DNA of 64,000 bases from Morinoia aosen (lineage: Eukaryota; Arthropoda; Malacostraca; Amphipoda; Talitridae): NCBI GenBank assembly GCA_030386875.1, contig CM059567.1:56404020-56468019 (forward strand). Reading direction: 5' to 3'. The notes beneath the pieces were generated by a model. The model saw only the letters and a program-made list of their open reading frames with translations, was not told the DNA's origin and did not search any database. Within the stretch, counting starts at the first letter, position 1, and each line of letters opens with the position of its first letter. Of this stretch, positions 12,501-25,232 are shown piece after piece. Made by a program: the position numbers and the translations under genes.

Positions 12501-12587
12501 ATTAAAAAATATGAGTATTTTATTTCTAGGATAATGTACGATAATTTACCTCATATTTCAGATTAACACGCCCCCTGTCGTCGGTAC
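9561..12587. other. Three kilobases without an array or named gene
   Basis: Mostly AT-rich. A 74-codon frame from ATG (9733-9957) begins with a signal-peptide-like hydrophobic stretch (residues 7-20) but is not recognised. A GC-rich patch at about 11395-11880 carries overlapping frames with no domain. A poly-T run lies near 10390-10404 and another near 11940. Confidence 0.45.
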
Positions 12588-12715
12588 ACACTGAATACAC
12601 ATCCTTATCAGACATCCTGAATATACACCCTGACTACACAGTTACACACCATGAATACACACGCTGATTACACACTCTGAATACACACCCTGAATACACA
12701 CTCTGAATACATACC
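12588..12715. repeat. Decayed tandem repeat, about 15-16 bp unit
   Basis: Variants of ctgaatacacacc recur about eight times with indels. Confidence 0.7.
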
Positions 12716-12879
12716 AAGCTGTCATTTCCCTGATGCCAATGTAGGTAAGACATTTATCAATTTTTGTTAAAATAGGAAGTGATCTACGAAAATATATGGT
12801 GTCTAGACCGAGAGTGCATTGAAATTTACCCCATCCTCATCATATCCAATAATCTGAGGAAATTTAATTATTCGTACAC

Positions 12880-13125
12880 AATAATATGTAAAAATTGTCT
12901 TATGGTATTCAAAAATCATTAAAAAATCTACTGTTTCATGCTCAATAAACTGCAAAATATATTTTGTTTCATCCTTAATAATCAGTAAAGAATCTACTGT
13001 TTCATGCTCAATAATCTGTAAAAAATCTATCATTTAATTTTCAATAATCTGCAAAAAATCTACCATTTTGTGCCTAATAATCTGTAAAAAATCTACCGTC
13101 TTATGCCCAGTAATGTGCAAAAGTA
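12880..13125. repeat. Decayed tandem repeat, about 36-bp unit
   Basis: Variants of aataatctgtaaaaaatcta followed by a ccgttttatgc-like tail recur about seven times with substitutions and indels. The 76-codon minus frame covering most of it (12803-13033) is a by-product. Confidence 0.75.
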
Positions 13126-13500
13126 AGCAAGCAAAATTTCATTTAAATTCATCATCAGAAAGATTTATTTGCCCCGTACATGTACATTGTTACAAGTAAG
13201 ACACAAGAATTCACTGAGTATCTTACAGGAAACAACATTAGCAGCGTGGGCCAAATGAGCTACGAGGCTAAGATAATGCAATTGAGATACTAACTGTAAC
13301 CGTATTTAGAATAGAGAATGCCTCAAGAATTTATTTTTTCTCTAACGGTGCTAGTTTTCTACACGTTTCCTCGTTACGTGAATTGAGGCTGTAACAACGT
13401 GTAGAGATGCTTGTCTTCTACATGTACGTTTGTACATTCGGATTTCATTGCAATTCGCTAGCGTAAAATTCTCTCAGAAGCACTTAACTTGAATGATTAA
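13126..13500. other. Single-copy stretch, nothing recognised
   Basis: No coding or RNA feature seen. Confidence 0.5.
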
Positions 13501-13602
13501 CTAGGTAGCAAAGCTACTGAAATAATGATGCTGCATCCAAGACTCCAGTAAACTAGGTAGCATAGCTACTGAAATAATGATGCAGCATCCATGAATCCAG
13601 TA
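13501..13602. repeat. 52-bp direct duplication
   Basis: Two adjacent copies start at 13501 and 13553 with ctaggtagca. They differ at a handful of positions near the ends and contain an internal gtagcaaagctac inverted repeat. Confidence 0.85.
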
Positions 13603-13669
13603 TTTGAATATTTTTCTCTCCATGGATACAAGATAGAATGTGCAATTTTTACAAGCTTCAACTCGCAGT

Positions 13670-14060
13670 TATATTTTAGAGCTGCAACCTGTAGTTTAGA
13701 GCTGTAGTTTAGTCTTAAAAACATCAATTGGCTAATAGATTTTAATGATACAACCTTCGACTTCGAACCACATTTTAGTGCTGCAATCTTCAATTTAATG
13801 CTATATTTAGATTTAGACCATCCAATTTACTTATAGATTTCAGTGTTGCGACCTTCAAATTGCGCTGCATTTTAGTGCGGTAACCTATCACTTTAGTATA
13901 ATAGTATATTAGCACCACATTTTAATGTTATACAGCCTTCAATTTAATGCTGTATGCGAGGATTGTAACCTCCAATTTCTTACTACGCTTAGTGTTACAA
14001 TATTAATTGAGTGCAACATTTAGTGCTACAAACTTCAGTGCTACATTTAGGGCCGTAATA
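13670..14060. repeat. Highly decayed tandem repeat
   Basis: Recurring pieces such as tttagtgctgcaaccttc and caatttaatgctg at irregular spacing of roughly 30-50 bp. This looks like the oldest array in the window. Confidence 0.55.
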
Positions 14061-14670
14061 AACAATTTATTTCTATAAACTCATAGTTTTGAAATTTCGA
14101 AACGTTCCCAGTGACATTGTTTATATCTACCTTGAAAATTAGACTTCCACCAAATCACGCAATTTCAGAGGGAATATATCCAACTCTTTATTGCTGGCGG
14201 ATTTGTATTCAGGATCAAAGGCATCCAAAGTTAAAGTCAAGCACCCCAAAATTAAAAAAAATCAAGTTCAACTGTTGAGAAACAGAAGATTGAATTCCCG
14301 CTTCAGTCTTGAAAAAAAACATGTTTCTGAATGCAATACAGTAGAAGCGGGAAATACGATTCAGTATCTAACACTAGGGAAACCTGATATGAGTTCCAAT
14401 TCTCGACAAACAAAACAGGAGATTTACTGTTCAAAATTCAGCGAACAGTTTGCGAGCTTCAAGATACAACAATTTAAGAAACACCAATTAGTTTTCATAC
14501 CAAAATGTCAAGAAACACAATTTTTTATACACCAAAACTCTAGAAACACGACATAGGTTTCAAGGCGTATCACTCGAAAAGTTCGATTTGTCATCTGTAT
14601 CATTGAACGAAGGAAAATGTTTTCAACATACACAACAGTGAACCTATTACATACACTATAACACACGCAG
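14061..14670. other. Stretch with an unassigned 121-codon frame
   Basis: A plus frame at 14191-14556 opens only with TTG; it is lysine- and glutamine-rich. Its last third overlaps short degenerate repeats of agaaacaccaatt type (14475-14550). No family recognised; probably not a gene. Confidence 0.35.
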
Positions 14671-15434
14671 TGTCAGCAACGTAAACAACCCTCAAGAAGT
14701 CGACAACGCTACCTACGCATGTGTCAGCAACGTAAACAACCCTCAAGAAGTCGACAACGCTACCTACGCATGTGTCAGCAACGTAAACAACCCTCAAGAA
14801 GCAGACAACGCTCCCTAATCATGTGTCAGCAACGTAAACAATCCTCAAGAAGTAGACAACGCTACCTACGCATGTGTCAGCAACGTAAACAACCCTCAAG
14901 AAGCAGACAACGCTACCTACGCATGTGTCAGCAGCGTAAACAATCCTCAAGAAGCAGACAACGCTACTTACGCATGTGTCAGCAACGTAAACAACCCTCA
15001 AGAAGCAGACAACGCTACCTACGCATGTGTCAGCAACGTAAACAACCCTCAAAAAGCAGACAACAATACCTACGCATGTGTCAGCAACGTAAACAACCCT
15101 CAAGAAGTAGAAAACGCTACCTACGCATGTGTCAGCAACGTAAACAACCCTCAAAAAGCAGACAACAATACCTACGCATGTGTCAGCAACGTAAACAACC
15201 CTCAAGAAGTAGAAAACGCTACCTACGCATGTGTCAGCAACGTAAACAACACTCAAGAAGTAGACAACGCTACCTAGGCATGTGTCAGCAACGTAAATAA
15301 CCCTCAAGAAGCAGACAACGCTACCTACGCATGTGTCTGCAACGTAAACAATCCTCAAGAAGCAGACAACGCTACCTACGCATGTGTCAGCAACGTAAAC
15401 AACCCTCAAGAAGTAGACAACGCTACCTACGCAG
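14671..15434. repeat. Minisatellite, 51-bp unit, 15 copies
   Basis: Units begin tgtcagcaacgtaaacaacc and recur every 51 bases (14671, 14722 and so on). Variants mainly affect the tcaagaagcagacaacgct half (gtcgac, gcagac, gtagaa). The period is a multiple of 3, so a plus frame (14719-15300) and a minus frame (14819-15409) are both open, each a 17-residue repeat. Open frames on both strands are the expected by-product. Two-unit blocks with caaaaagcagacaacaat alternate near 15050-15215, showing higher-order duplication. Confidence 0.95.
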
Positions 15435-15872
15435 CGTCAGCAGCACATACAAACACGGCTGACGCGAGCTGAGGGCGAGGCACGCAGGCCGGCTGGCAAC
15501 AAAGGGAGGCTCTGAGGGTCAATAGAATCTCATTTACGGTAATCTTTGGTGTCGCTCTCTGCTCTGTCCCCGCTCGTTTGGAGGAGCCGTGGCTGTATGA
15601 GCTGTGTAATTGCTCCCAATAATACAGGCTGTGTAAGCTTGTTACGTTGTATTGGCTGTGCGTATTAAGTCCTGCAGGGTAAATTAATTATATTATCAGT
15701 GCACATTGTCTACGGTGATAAAGCTCAATTTATAATATTTCTCATAATGTTATTAAAAAGAACCACAATGATACTCTTGTACAATGTGCAGACAATAACA
15801 AACACTGACTCCTGCATAAAAATTGTTTGTTGCGCACGCATTACTGTAAGCACTGTGCAATTATTAGATGCC
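15435..15872. other. GC-rich patch then AT-rich DNA
   Basis: The first 130 bases after the 51-bp array are GC- and CpG-rich, then the sequence returns to AT-rich. No gene recognised. Confidence 0.4.
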
Positions 15873-16062
15873 GTGTTACAGGCCGTGTGATTCTAATACT
15901 GCATGAGCGTTGCGTGAGTGTTGCACCGTGTTACAGGCCGAGTGATTCTAATGCTGAATGAGCGTTGCGTGAGTGTTGCACCGTGTTACATACCGTGTGA
16001 TTCTAATGCTGCATGAGCGTTGCGTAAGTGTTGCACCGTGTTTCAGGCCGTGTTACTCTACA
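15873..16062. repeat. Tandem repeat, 55-bp unit, about 3.4 copies
   Basis: Unit starts gtgttacaggccgtgtgatt and recurs at 15873, 15928, 15983 and 16038, exactly 55 bases apart, with a few substitutions. Confidence 0.95.
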
Positions 16063-16505
16063 TCGGCGTAAAACACCTAAATAGAATAAGTTCGATAATT
16101 GATTTCAATTGGTTTACATTTCCCACATGTAGACAGTAGAAATGGCATAATCAGGAGAAACATTTTAAAGTTACATGAATTCAATTTCATTCTTTTAAAT
16201 GAAAATGAGAAACATGAGAGTTGTCGTTGTGACAGCAAATCCAAAATAGCGCAAGATATTGCATACTGATGATCCCGAAAACTAAACATAGTCTACGAAC
16301 ACATACCTCCCAAAAAAATAAACTTACAACATGAATTCATTCAGTAACATTTGTATGCTCATGTAGTATTAATGTGTTGATGTCCTAAGTAAGCCTGTAC
16401 CTTTATAACCAGTAGAAGTCAATAAGCTGATTTTTTTACATTTTGTGGTATTTTTTGTGTAACGATTTTACTAACCACAGCAACTGCAGCAACCACTGCA
16501 ATCAG
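16063..16505. other. AT-rich stretch, nothing recognised
   Basis: No coding or repeat feature supported. Confidence 0.5.
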
Positions 16506-16880
16506 AGCACTACACAGCCACACCACATGGTACACGGCCACACCACACCATTACACCACACGCTACACGGCCACACCACACCATTACACCACACGGTACA
16601 CGGCCACACCACACGGTACATGGCCACACCACACGGTACCCGGCCACACACGGTACTCGGCCACACACGGTACACGGCCACACCACACCACTACACCACA
16701 CGGTACACGGCCACACCACACGGTACCCGGCCACACACGGTACACGGCCACACACGGTACACGGCCACACACGGTACACGGCCACAACACACGGTACACG
16801 GCCACACCACACGGTACACGGCCACACCACACGGTACACGGCCACACCACACGGTACCCGGTCACACACGGTACACGGCC
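16506..16880. repeat. Minisatellite, mixed 20-bp and 17-bp units
   Basis: The unit is cggccacaccacacggtaca (20 bp), with a shortened 17-bp form that lacks three bases of the cac run. A longer variant adds a ccattacac or cactacac block. Mixed lengths break any frame. Confidence 0.93.
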
Positions 16881-16979
16881 GTAATATCGCCGTGACGGAA
16901 GCGGCCGGCGCTCAGAGGCGATAAAGCGATCGCAGCGATACGTCGACGATACGAGACACTTTAGCTCTTAGCGTCCGAT
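16881..16979. other. CpG-rich separator between two arrays
   Basis: About 100 bases dense in CG dinucleotides (gcggccggcgctc, gcgatcgcagcgatacgtcg) between the 20-bp and 18-bp arrays. Confidence 0.5.
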
Positions 16980-17425
16980 GGGGAGCGGTATGATATGAGG
17001 GAGCGGTGGGATATGAAGGAGCGGTATGATATGAGGTAGCGGTGGGAGATGAAAGAGCGGTATGATATGAGGGAGCGGTATGATATGAGCGAGCGGTATG
17101 ATATGAGGGAGCGGTATGATACGAGGGAGCGGTATGATACGAGGGAGCGGTATGATACGAGGGTGTGGTATGATATGAGGGAGCGGTAAGATACGAGGGA
17201 GTGGTATGATATGAGGGAGCGGTATGATACGAGGGAGTGGTATGATATGAGGGAGCGGTATGATACGAGGGAGCGGTATGATATGAGGGAGCGGTATGAT
17301 ACGAGGGAGCGGTATGATATAAGGGAGCGGTATGATATGAGGGAGCGGTACCATACGAGGGAGCGGTATGATATGAGGGAGCAGTATGGTATGTGGGAGG
17401 AGTAAGAATGATATGAGAGAGCGGT
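16980..17425. repeat. Minisatellite, 18-bp unit, about 24 copies
   Basis: Unit gagcggtatgatatgagg, with a frequent gatacgagg variant. The middle is homogeneous; both ends are more diverged. The period of 18 keeps a minus frame open (16968-17354), encoding a six-residue proline/isoleucine repeat, judged a by-product. Confidence 0.95.
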
Positions 17426-18019
17426 ATGCTTAATTGTATGCTTTACAGAGGAGAGACAGAGAGAGCAGAGTGATACTTTGTACCAATATATATTAGCTGC
17501 TACGTATGGAACAGTGAAACTTCAACACCGATATTCGATGCAGGGCACGGAAATAACAAGAGACGTAGTCGTCGCTTGCGTTACAAGAACTAGTAATACA
17601 TGGTCAGAATAATTACCTACTGCCATGGCTCAATACCCCTCTGAAGCGCTTCCGTCATCAAAGACAGAACTCGACTGCAGAGAGGGAAATAAGCACTAAA
17701 TTCACATGCAAGTTGCTGGAACTGAACCTCCTGCTGTTTGCAGAGAAACTTTTTTCAAAATTCAATGTGTACACAAGCTTTAAAATTATTTTTTCTCGCA
17801 TATTGAGATAGCAAAGTGAGTGTAGAAGTGACTTAGGAAGCACTTACATATGAAAGTAAAAAATGACGTTGAGTTACAGATTAAAATAGTTCAGAAAGTT
17901 CATTTAGCTTCCGTGCTAGTTTACATATGGACTAAGCCCTACGTGTTTCAAGCACCCTGAGCAAACTCAGAAGGCGTAAATCAGAAAATGTTGAGTCTTG
18001 CTATTTCTTAGCTATGTAG
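17426..18019. other. Single-copy stretch, nothing recognised
   Basis: No coding or RNA feature supported. Confidence 0.5.
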
Positions 18020-18540
18020 ATCTTTGAAAAATTTCAAACACTACATCTTGCCTAACCACATACAGAGGCTTAAAAAATTGCAACACTATACAGCTTGGCT
18101 AACTTCCCAAAATAATTCAAAACAAATTCTAATCTCAACATCTTGCCTAAATACACCCTGAAACCAAAATATTTCGAGCACTGCAGCTTTCTTCAGCAAC
18201 ATACCTTAAGTCCATTAAATGGGACAAACACACAACTTTGAACGATTTCGAACACTGCAGCTCGTTTAACAACATACCAGAATTGCATCAAATGGAACAC
18301 ACCTACAACTTTGAACGATTTCGAGCACTGCAGCTCGTTTAGCAACAGAGAAGTCTATCAAATGGATCAAACACACACACAACTTTGAACGATTTCGAAC
18401 ACTGTAGCTCGTTTAGCAACATAACAGAAGTCCATCAAATGGAACACACCCACAACTTTGAACGATTACGAACACTGCAGCTCTATTAGCAACATATCAG
18501 AAGTACACCAAATGGAACACACCTATAACTTTGACCGCGC
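18020..18540. repeat. Tandem repeat, 73-bp unit, decayed at the left
   Basis: The landmark acaactttgaacgatt recurs at 18232, 18305, 18379, 18452 and, as a variant, 18525 (steps of 73, 74, 73, 73). Left of 18230 two or three more copies are recognisable only by fragments such as cactgcagctt and cttgcctaa. Confidence 0.88.
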
Positions 18541-19734
18541 TCAGAAGCCCATTTCATGGGATCGATAACTCTCAGCAGGACTGACACGTTTGCCGCAACT
18601 GGAGGCGGAATGAGCATCTGTGATGACTGCAGCTGCGGCCTAATTATCAGGACTGGCTGGTGCCCGCAGACACCTCGGATCACTGTGACACCGTCGCAGC
18701 GCGTGCGTCCTGCTCCCATAATCGTCTTTCAATTGACCACTAAGTCAGGCACCACACAAACAGGCGAGGGTGGAATACGGTGGTTGCCGTGTTTGTATTT
18801 TACATCGCAAAAGTATCCGTTTGTGTGGTTTGAGCTTGATGAATTGTGCTGGGTTTGCCATATGGTGAGTGCTCCTTGAGTTCAAATCATCTGTGAAAAA
18901 GATGATAAATTGGAGTTTTTGGGCCAAAAAGAGGCTAACATGAAAGCACTGGATGGTTCATACACTAACATTCATTAACAAAGGAGGGATGCTGCGCTCG
19001 TGGCTAAGCATCGACTACATACAGGCAGATAAACAGCAGGAGCACGATGTCGTACATGACGTAATAGATCTGGAGCGTGCCACAGCGCACAATTTCTGGA
19101 TGATCGCGTGGGAAAACACGCGGCTTTAATTCTGACTTGCTGTCATAGAGAACCGATCTTACGCAGAATGATAGGTGAAATTTGTAAACACGTACATACC
19201 ATGGAAGTCAAAGCGGATAAATGGTAAATGGTTCCATAAATAGGATTTTGTCTAAAAGATGCAACAACGCATCCCAAAACCTTGCTTGTCAGTGTCGGTA
19301 GTACAAATTGAGGACTTTTGAAAAAAAATCAATTCAAAGAAGGTAGCTCTTCGAAAACAGAGCCGTCTTGCACGATACTGACGCAATAGCAGTAAAAGAC
19401 TCATGAGAGGCCCAAAAGTCCCAGAGCAGCATTTCAACGATGTCTTAACGCGGTCCCAACGCTGGTATAGTTGTCCCACGCTCATCTGGCGACATGCCCT
19501 TGTCGCTGTTGCTTATCAGATGCCGGGGACAGGAAGCGTCGCTTTCGTGCTCTCTATTATAGATAATCAACGTCAAAACTTGCCCACCAGTGCTTACGTC
19601 AAGCGCCACTTGAAGCTCTCGTTCATTGAGCGATACTTCACTTCGGCTAGCAACGGTCCCTCGGCTCCAGATGATGGACTGCCGCACGGAGCTCTCTGCT
19701 GCTCGCTTTCAAAACAACCCGTGCCTTCACTTCT
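18541..19734. other. Stretch with two GC-rich patches
   Basis: GC-rich patches at about 18580-18780 and 19380-19740 carry overlapping frames on both strands (for example 18556-18879 and 19403-19813), none with a recognised domain. The second frame runs into the 56-bp array. These could be exons or promoters, but nothing decides it. Confidence 0.35.
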
Positions 19735-22700
19735 GGTATTTGCGAGGCCTAAGTACAATATTGCATTTAGGTATTTCCAAGGCTTGTTTCGCTCAAGTGT
19801 GCGCGAAAGATAAGTATTTTATTTAGGTATTTGCAAGTGATGTTACGACCAAGTGTTCTCTAATGATAAGTATTTCATTTAGGTATTTGCAAGTGATGTT
19901 ACGTCCAAGTGTTCTCTAATGATAAGTATTTCATTTAGGTATTTACAAGTGATGTTACGTCTAAGTGTTCTCTAATGATAAGTATTTCATTTAGGTATTT
20001 GCAAGGGATGTTACGTCTAAGTGTTCTCTAATGATAGGTATTTCATTTAGGTATTTGCAAGGGATGCTTCGCTCAAGTGTGCGCGAAAGATGAGTATTTC
20101 ATTTAGGATTTGCAAGTGATGTAACGTCCAAGTGTTCTCTAATGATAAGTATTTCATTTAGGTATTTGCAAGGGATGTTACGTCCAAGTGTTCTCTAATG
20201 ATAAGTATTTCATTTAGGTATTTGCAAGTGATGTAACGTCCAAGTGTTCTCTAATGATAAGTATTTCATTTAGGTATTTGCAAGGGATGTTACGTCCAAG
20301 GGTTTTCTAATGATAAGTATTTCATTTAGGTATTTACAAGTGATGTTACGTCCAAGTGTTCTCTAATGATAATTATTTCATTTAGGTATTTGCAAGGGAT
20401 GTTACGTCCAAGTGTTCTCTAATGATAAGTATTTCATGTAGGTATTTGCAAGGGATGTTACGTCCAAGTGTTCTCTAATGATAAGTATTTCATTTAGGTA
20501 TTTGCAAGGGATGTTACGTCCAAGTGTTCTCTAATGATAGGTATTTCATTTAGGTATTTACAAGTGATGTTACCTCCAAGTGTTTTCTAATGATAGGTAT
20601 TTCATTTAGGTATTTGCAAGGAATGTTACGTCCAAGTGTTCTCTAATTATAGGTATTTCATTTAGGTATTTACAGAGGATGTGACGTCCAAGTGTTCTCT
20701 AATGATAGGTATTTCATTTAGGTATTTACAAGTGATGTTACCTCCAAGTGTTCTCTAAAGATAGGTATTTCATTTAGGTATTTGCAAGGAATGTTACGTC
20801 CAGGTGTTCTCTAATGATAAGTATTTCATTTAGGTATTTGCAAGGGATGTTACGTCTAAGTGTTCTCTAATGATAGGTATTTCATTTAGGTATTTGCAAG
20901 GGATGCTTCGCTCAAGTGTGCGCGAAAGATGAGTATTTCATTTAGGTATTTGCAAGTGATGTAACGTCCAAGTGTTCTCTAATGATAAGTATTTCATTTA
21001 GGTATTTGCAAGGGATGTTACGTCCAAGTGTTCTCTAATGATAATTATTTCATTTAGGTATTTGCAAGGGATGTTACGTCCAAGTGTTCTCTAATGATAA
21101 GTATTTCATGTAGGTATTTGCAAGGGATGTTACGTCCAAGTGTTCTCTAATGATAAGTATTTCATTTAGGTATTTGCAAGGGATGTTACGTCCAAGTGTT
21201 CTCTAATGATAGGTATTTCATTTAGGTATTTACAAGTGATGTTACCTCCAAGTGTTTTCTAATGATAGGTATTTCATTTAGGTATTTGCAAGGGATGTTA
21301 CGTCCAAGTGTTCTCTAATGATAAGTATTTCATTTAGGTATTTGCAAGGGATGTTACGTCCAAGTGTTCTCTAATTATAGGTATTTCATTTAGGTATTTG
21401 CAAGGGATGTTACGTCCAAGTGTTCTCTAATGATAGGTATTTCATTTAGGTATTTACAAGAGATGTTACCTCCAAGTGTTCTCTAAAGATAGGTATTTCA
21501 TTTAGGTATTTGCAAGGGATGTTACGTCCAAGTGTTCTCTAATGATAGGTATTTCATTTAGGTATTTACAAGAGATGTTACCTCCAAGTGTTCTCTAAAG
21601 ATAGGTGTTTCATTTAGGTATTTGCAAGGAATGTTACGTCCAAGTGTTCTCTAATTATAGGTATTTCATTTAGGTATTTACAGAGGATGTGACGTCCAAG
21701 TGTTCTCTAATGATAGGTATTTCACTTAGGTATTTACAAGTGATGTTACCTCCAAGTGTTCTCTAAAGATAGGTATTTCATTTAGGTATTTGCAAGGAAT
21801 GTTACGTCCAGGTGTTCTCTAATGATAAGTATTTCATTTAGGTATTTGCAAGGGATGTTACGTCCAAGTGTTCTCTAATGATAAGTATTTCATTTAGGTA
21901 TTTGCAAGGGATGTTACGTCCAAGTGTTCTCTAATGATAGGTATTTCATTTAGGTATTTACAAGTGATGTTACCTCCAAGTGTTCTCTAATGATAAATAT
22001 TTCATTTAGGTATTTGCAAGGAATGTTACGTCCAAGTGTTCTCTAATGATAAGTATTTCATTTAGGTATTTGCAAGGGATGTTACGTCCAAGTGTTTTCT
22101 AATGATAAGTATTTCATTTAGGTATTTGCAAGGATGTTACGTCCAAGTGTTCTCTAATGATAAGTATTTCATTTAGGTGTTTGCAAGGGATGTTACGTCC
22201 AAGTGTTCTCTAATGATAAGTATTTCATTTAGGTATTTGCAAGGGATGTTACGTCCAAGTGTTCTGTAATGATAAGTATTTCATTTAGGTATTTGCAAGG
22301 GATGTTACGTCCAAGTGTTCTGTAATGATAAGTATTTCATTTAGGTATTTGCAAGTGATGTTACGTCCAAGTGTTCTCTAATGATAAGTATTTCATTTAG
22401 GTATTTGCAAGGGATGTTACGTCCAAGTGTTCTCTAATGATAAGTATTTCATTTAGGTATTTGCAAGTGATGTTACGTCCAAGTGTTCTCTAATGATAAG
22501 TATTTCATTTAGGTATTTGCAAGTGATGTTACGTCCAAGTGTTCTCTAATGATAAGTATTTCATTTAGGTATTTGCAAGGGATGTTACGTCTAAGTGTTC
22601 TCTAATGATAAGTATTTCATTTAGGTATTTGCAAGGGATGTTACGTCCAAGTGTTCTCTAATGATAAGTATTTCATTTAGGTATTTGAAAGGGATGTTAC

Positions 22701-23510
22701 GTCCAAGTGTTCTCTAATGATAGGTATTTCATTTAGGTATTTGCAAGGGATGTTACGTCCAAGTGTTCTCTAATGATAAGTATTTCATTTAGGTATTTGC
22801 AAGGGATGTTACGTCCAAGTGTTCTCTAATGATAAGTATTTCATTTAGGTATTTGCAAGGGATGTTACGTCCAAGTGTTCTCTAATGATAAGTATTTCAT
22901 TTAGGTATTTGCAAGGGATGTTACGTCCAAGTGTTTTCTAATGATAAGTATTTCATTTAGGTATTTGCAAGTGATGTTACGTCCAAGTGTTCTCTAATGA
23001 TAAGTATTTCATTTAGGTATTTGCAAGTGATGTTACGTCCAAGTGTTCTGTAATGATAAGTATTTCATGTAGGTATTTGCAAGGGATGTTACGTCCAAGT
23101 GTTCTCTAATGATAAGTATTTCATTTAGGTATTTGCAAGGGATGTTACGTCCAAGTGTTCTCTAATGATAATTATTTCATTTAGGTATTTGCAAGGGATG
23201 TTACGTCCAAGTGTTCTGTAATGATAAGTATTTCATTTAGGTATTTGCAAGTGATGTTACGTCCACGTGTTCTCTAATGATAAATATTTCATTTAGGTAT
23301 TTGCAAGGATGTTACGTCAAAGTGTTCTCTAATGATTAGTATTTCATTTAGGTATTTGCAAGGATGTTACGTCCAAGTGTTCTCGGATGATAAGTATTTC
23401 ACTTAGGTATTTGCAAGGATGTTACGTCCAAGTGTTCTCAGATGATAAGTATTTCATTTAGGTATTTAATTGTAAGGGATGTCTCGTTCAAGTGTTCGCG
23501 AAACCTGAGT
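19735..23510. repeat. Large 56-bp minisatellite, about 67 copies
   Basis: Unit begins aagtatttcatttaggtatt and ends gttctctaatgat; the phase is exact (19868, 19924 and so on). Sub-variants are aagggatgttacgtcc, aagtgatgttacctcc, and a rarer form with gcttcgctcaagtgtgcgcg. That rare form sits at the left edge (about 19785-19810), internally at 20066 and 20905 (839 bases apart), and, decayed, at the right edge (about 23480-23505). Several one-base deletions occur near the right end. Every unit has in-frame stops, so no long frame crosses the array. Confidence 0.97.
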
Positions 23511-25171
23511 CCTATGGACCCATGTATATAACATTAAATTAGGTATGTACGAATGTTCGAAATGATGAAGTTCTATGTACATCATGAAGTTCTGAAACAT
23601 ACGATGAAGTTTTATTGAACATGGAAGTTTATTTAAAGTATTTAGTAGAGAAAAAATTTTTATTTGGATAGGTCGCTGGATTTCAGTTGAATCCCAAATC
23701 AGAAATTAAATTATTACTAACTTGACAATGCGGCGTAAGTAAGACAATTGGCTCTGGAAGTTCGTACTCAAAAACTTATGCTGACAAATTAACTAAAAGA
23801 AAATAGATGTGCAGTGTGCACATACACTAAAAATGAATAGATATGAAATAATTAATAGATAAATAAGGATTTCGGTATGGTCTACGACTCTACGTAGATG
23901 CTCACGATGTATACAGTGAATAGTGAATCTCTACGTCAAAAATGTGGGTGTTCACTCAGTAGGAGCTATGATTCATTTTCGAAATCTGATTTCAAATGAA
24001 CTATTCAAATACATTACCCTTTTTCACAGTTTTATGTTTTTTTTTATAAAAAAAACAAGCTTGGACTCAATGAATTGAATTGCAAATGAAGAATAATTCG
24101 TAGTCATTCCACGCATAGTCCTGGTATCCAGTTTGCAGGGTGAGGAAGGGATGGACAGACCAAGCAAATGAGCCAGGAGACGAGCAAGAACGCTAGCAAC
24201 ATACTGATGTCTGCATCAAATAGGAGAATATACTCCATAATGGCTGAAAAATGTATTCGAAAGCTTCCAAAAGAATAGAAGCACATAAAAAGCGTTTGTG
24301 ATTTTTATTCTTAACGACGATGTTGTTTCTCAATAGGTACGTATATATCTTGACCTGAAAAAATAAGTGATGCTTCATTGTAAATTAAATGCTCATCTGT
24401 CTTTTTCACGATTTCCACATATGAATTTAACTATAAGCTCTTACTCTGTGAAAAGAAATATATCCAGAAACAATAACAAAGAAAATATCTACTCACAAAC
24501 GCTATTTAAAAAACAAAAAAATATGAAAACTGTTCCACAGTTCACATTGCTCACCGTTAACATAGATTGAAGATCAATTCTCCAGAGAGCATTTGCGTGA
24601 GAAAACTTGGCTGGGCTGGCCAACGGTACTTCACAAAAAATCAGCGCCTACGCTCTATAGGTAAGAACTTATTCATATATAGTACACCTGTGGACACAGT
24701 GCCCTACATCTGGCGTGTTTTTCATGCATATGTAACAGTTTCCGACTACGGGCGAGGATCGCAACCGTTCTACCTATAATGCTCTGAATAAAATCGAATT
24801 AGGGTAGCGTAATATTATGGAGAGTAAGAAACGCCCGTGCGGTAGACCGTACGGTATGTCAGAGCGGCCACCGTTATGCTCCTCATCGATTCGCTTTCGA
24901 CGTAACCGCGAATAACTGAACGCTCCAAACTCGGTTTCCGACCGCCTTCAATAACAGGTTGGAAACTGGAGCACGTCTGGAAAGTGTACAGGAGAGGCGT
25001 TTTCATCGTCTTCTGGAAAGAAAGAAAACAGTTTATTTCCAATAGAGTTAAAACTTTAAATGTTTAACATTGTTTTTTTTTTTAGATCTTAACATTACCG
25101 GAAGGGAGACTTATTTCAATATATTCGCTGTATCGGGCATGGAACTTCTTTGATCGTCCTGGTAATCACCA
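23511..25171. other. AT-rich stretch, nothing recognised
   Basis: Small frames on both strands (60-75 codons) are within chance length. A moderately GC-rich patch lies near 24820-24990. No family recognised. Confidence 0.5.
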
Positions 25172-25232
25172 GAAGCGTGTGAGTGTGTGTGTGCGTGTGA
25201 GTGTGTGTGTGTGTGTGTGCGTGTGTGTGTGT
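25172..25232. repeat. GT microsatellite
   Basis: About 60 bases of GT dinucleotides interrupted by GC and GA steps. Confidence 0.95.

Noticed and set aside
19735..23510. Telomeric repeat, since each 56-bp unit contains ttagg
   Set aside because: ttagg occurs once per unit and never in tandem.
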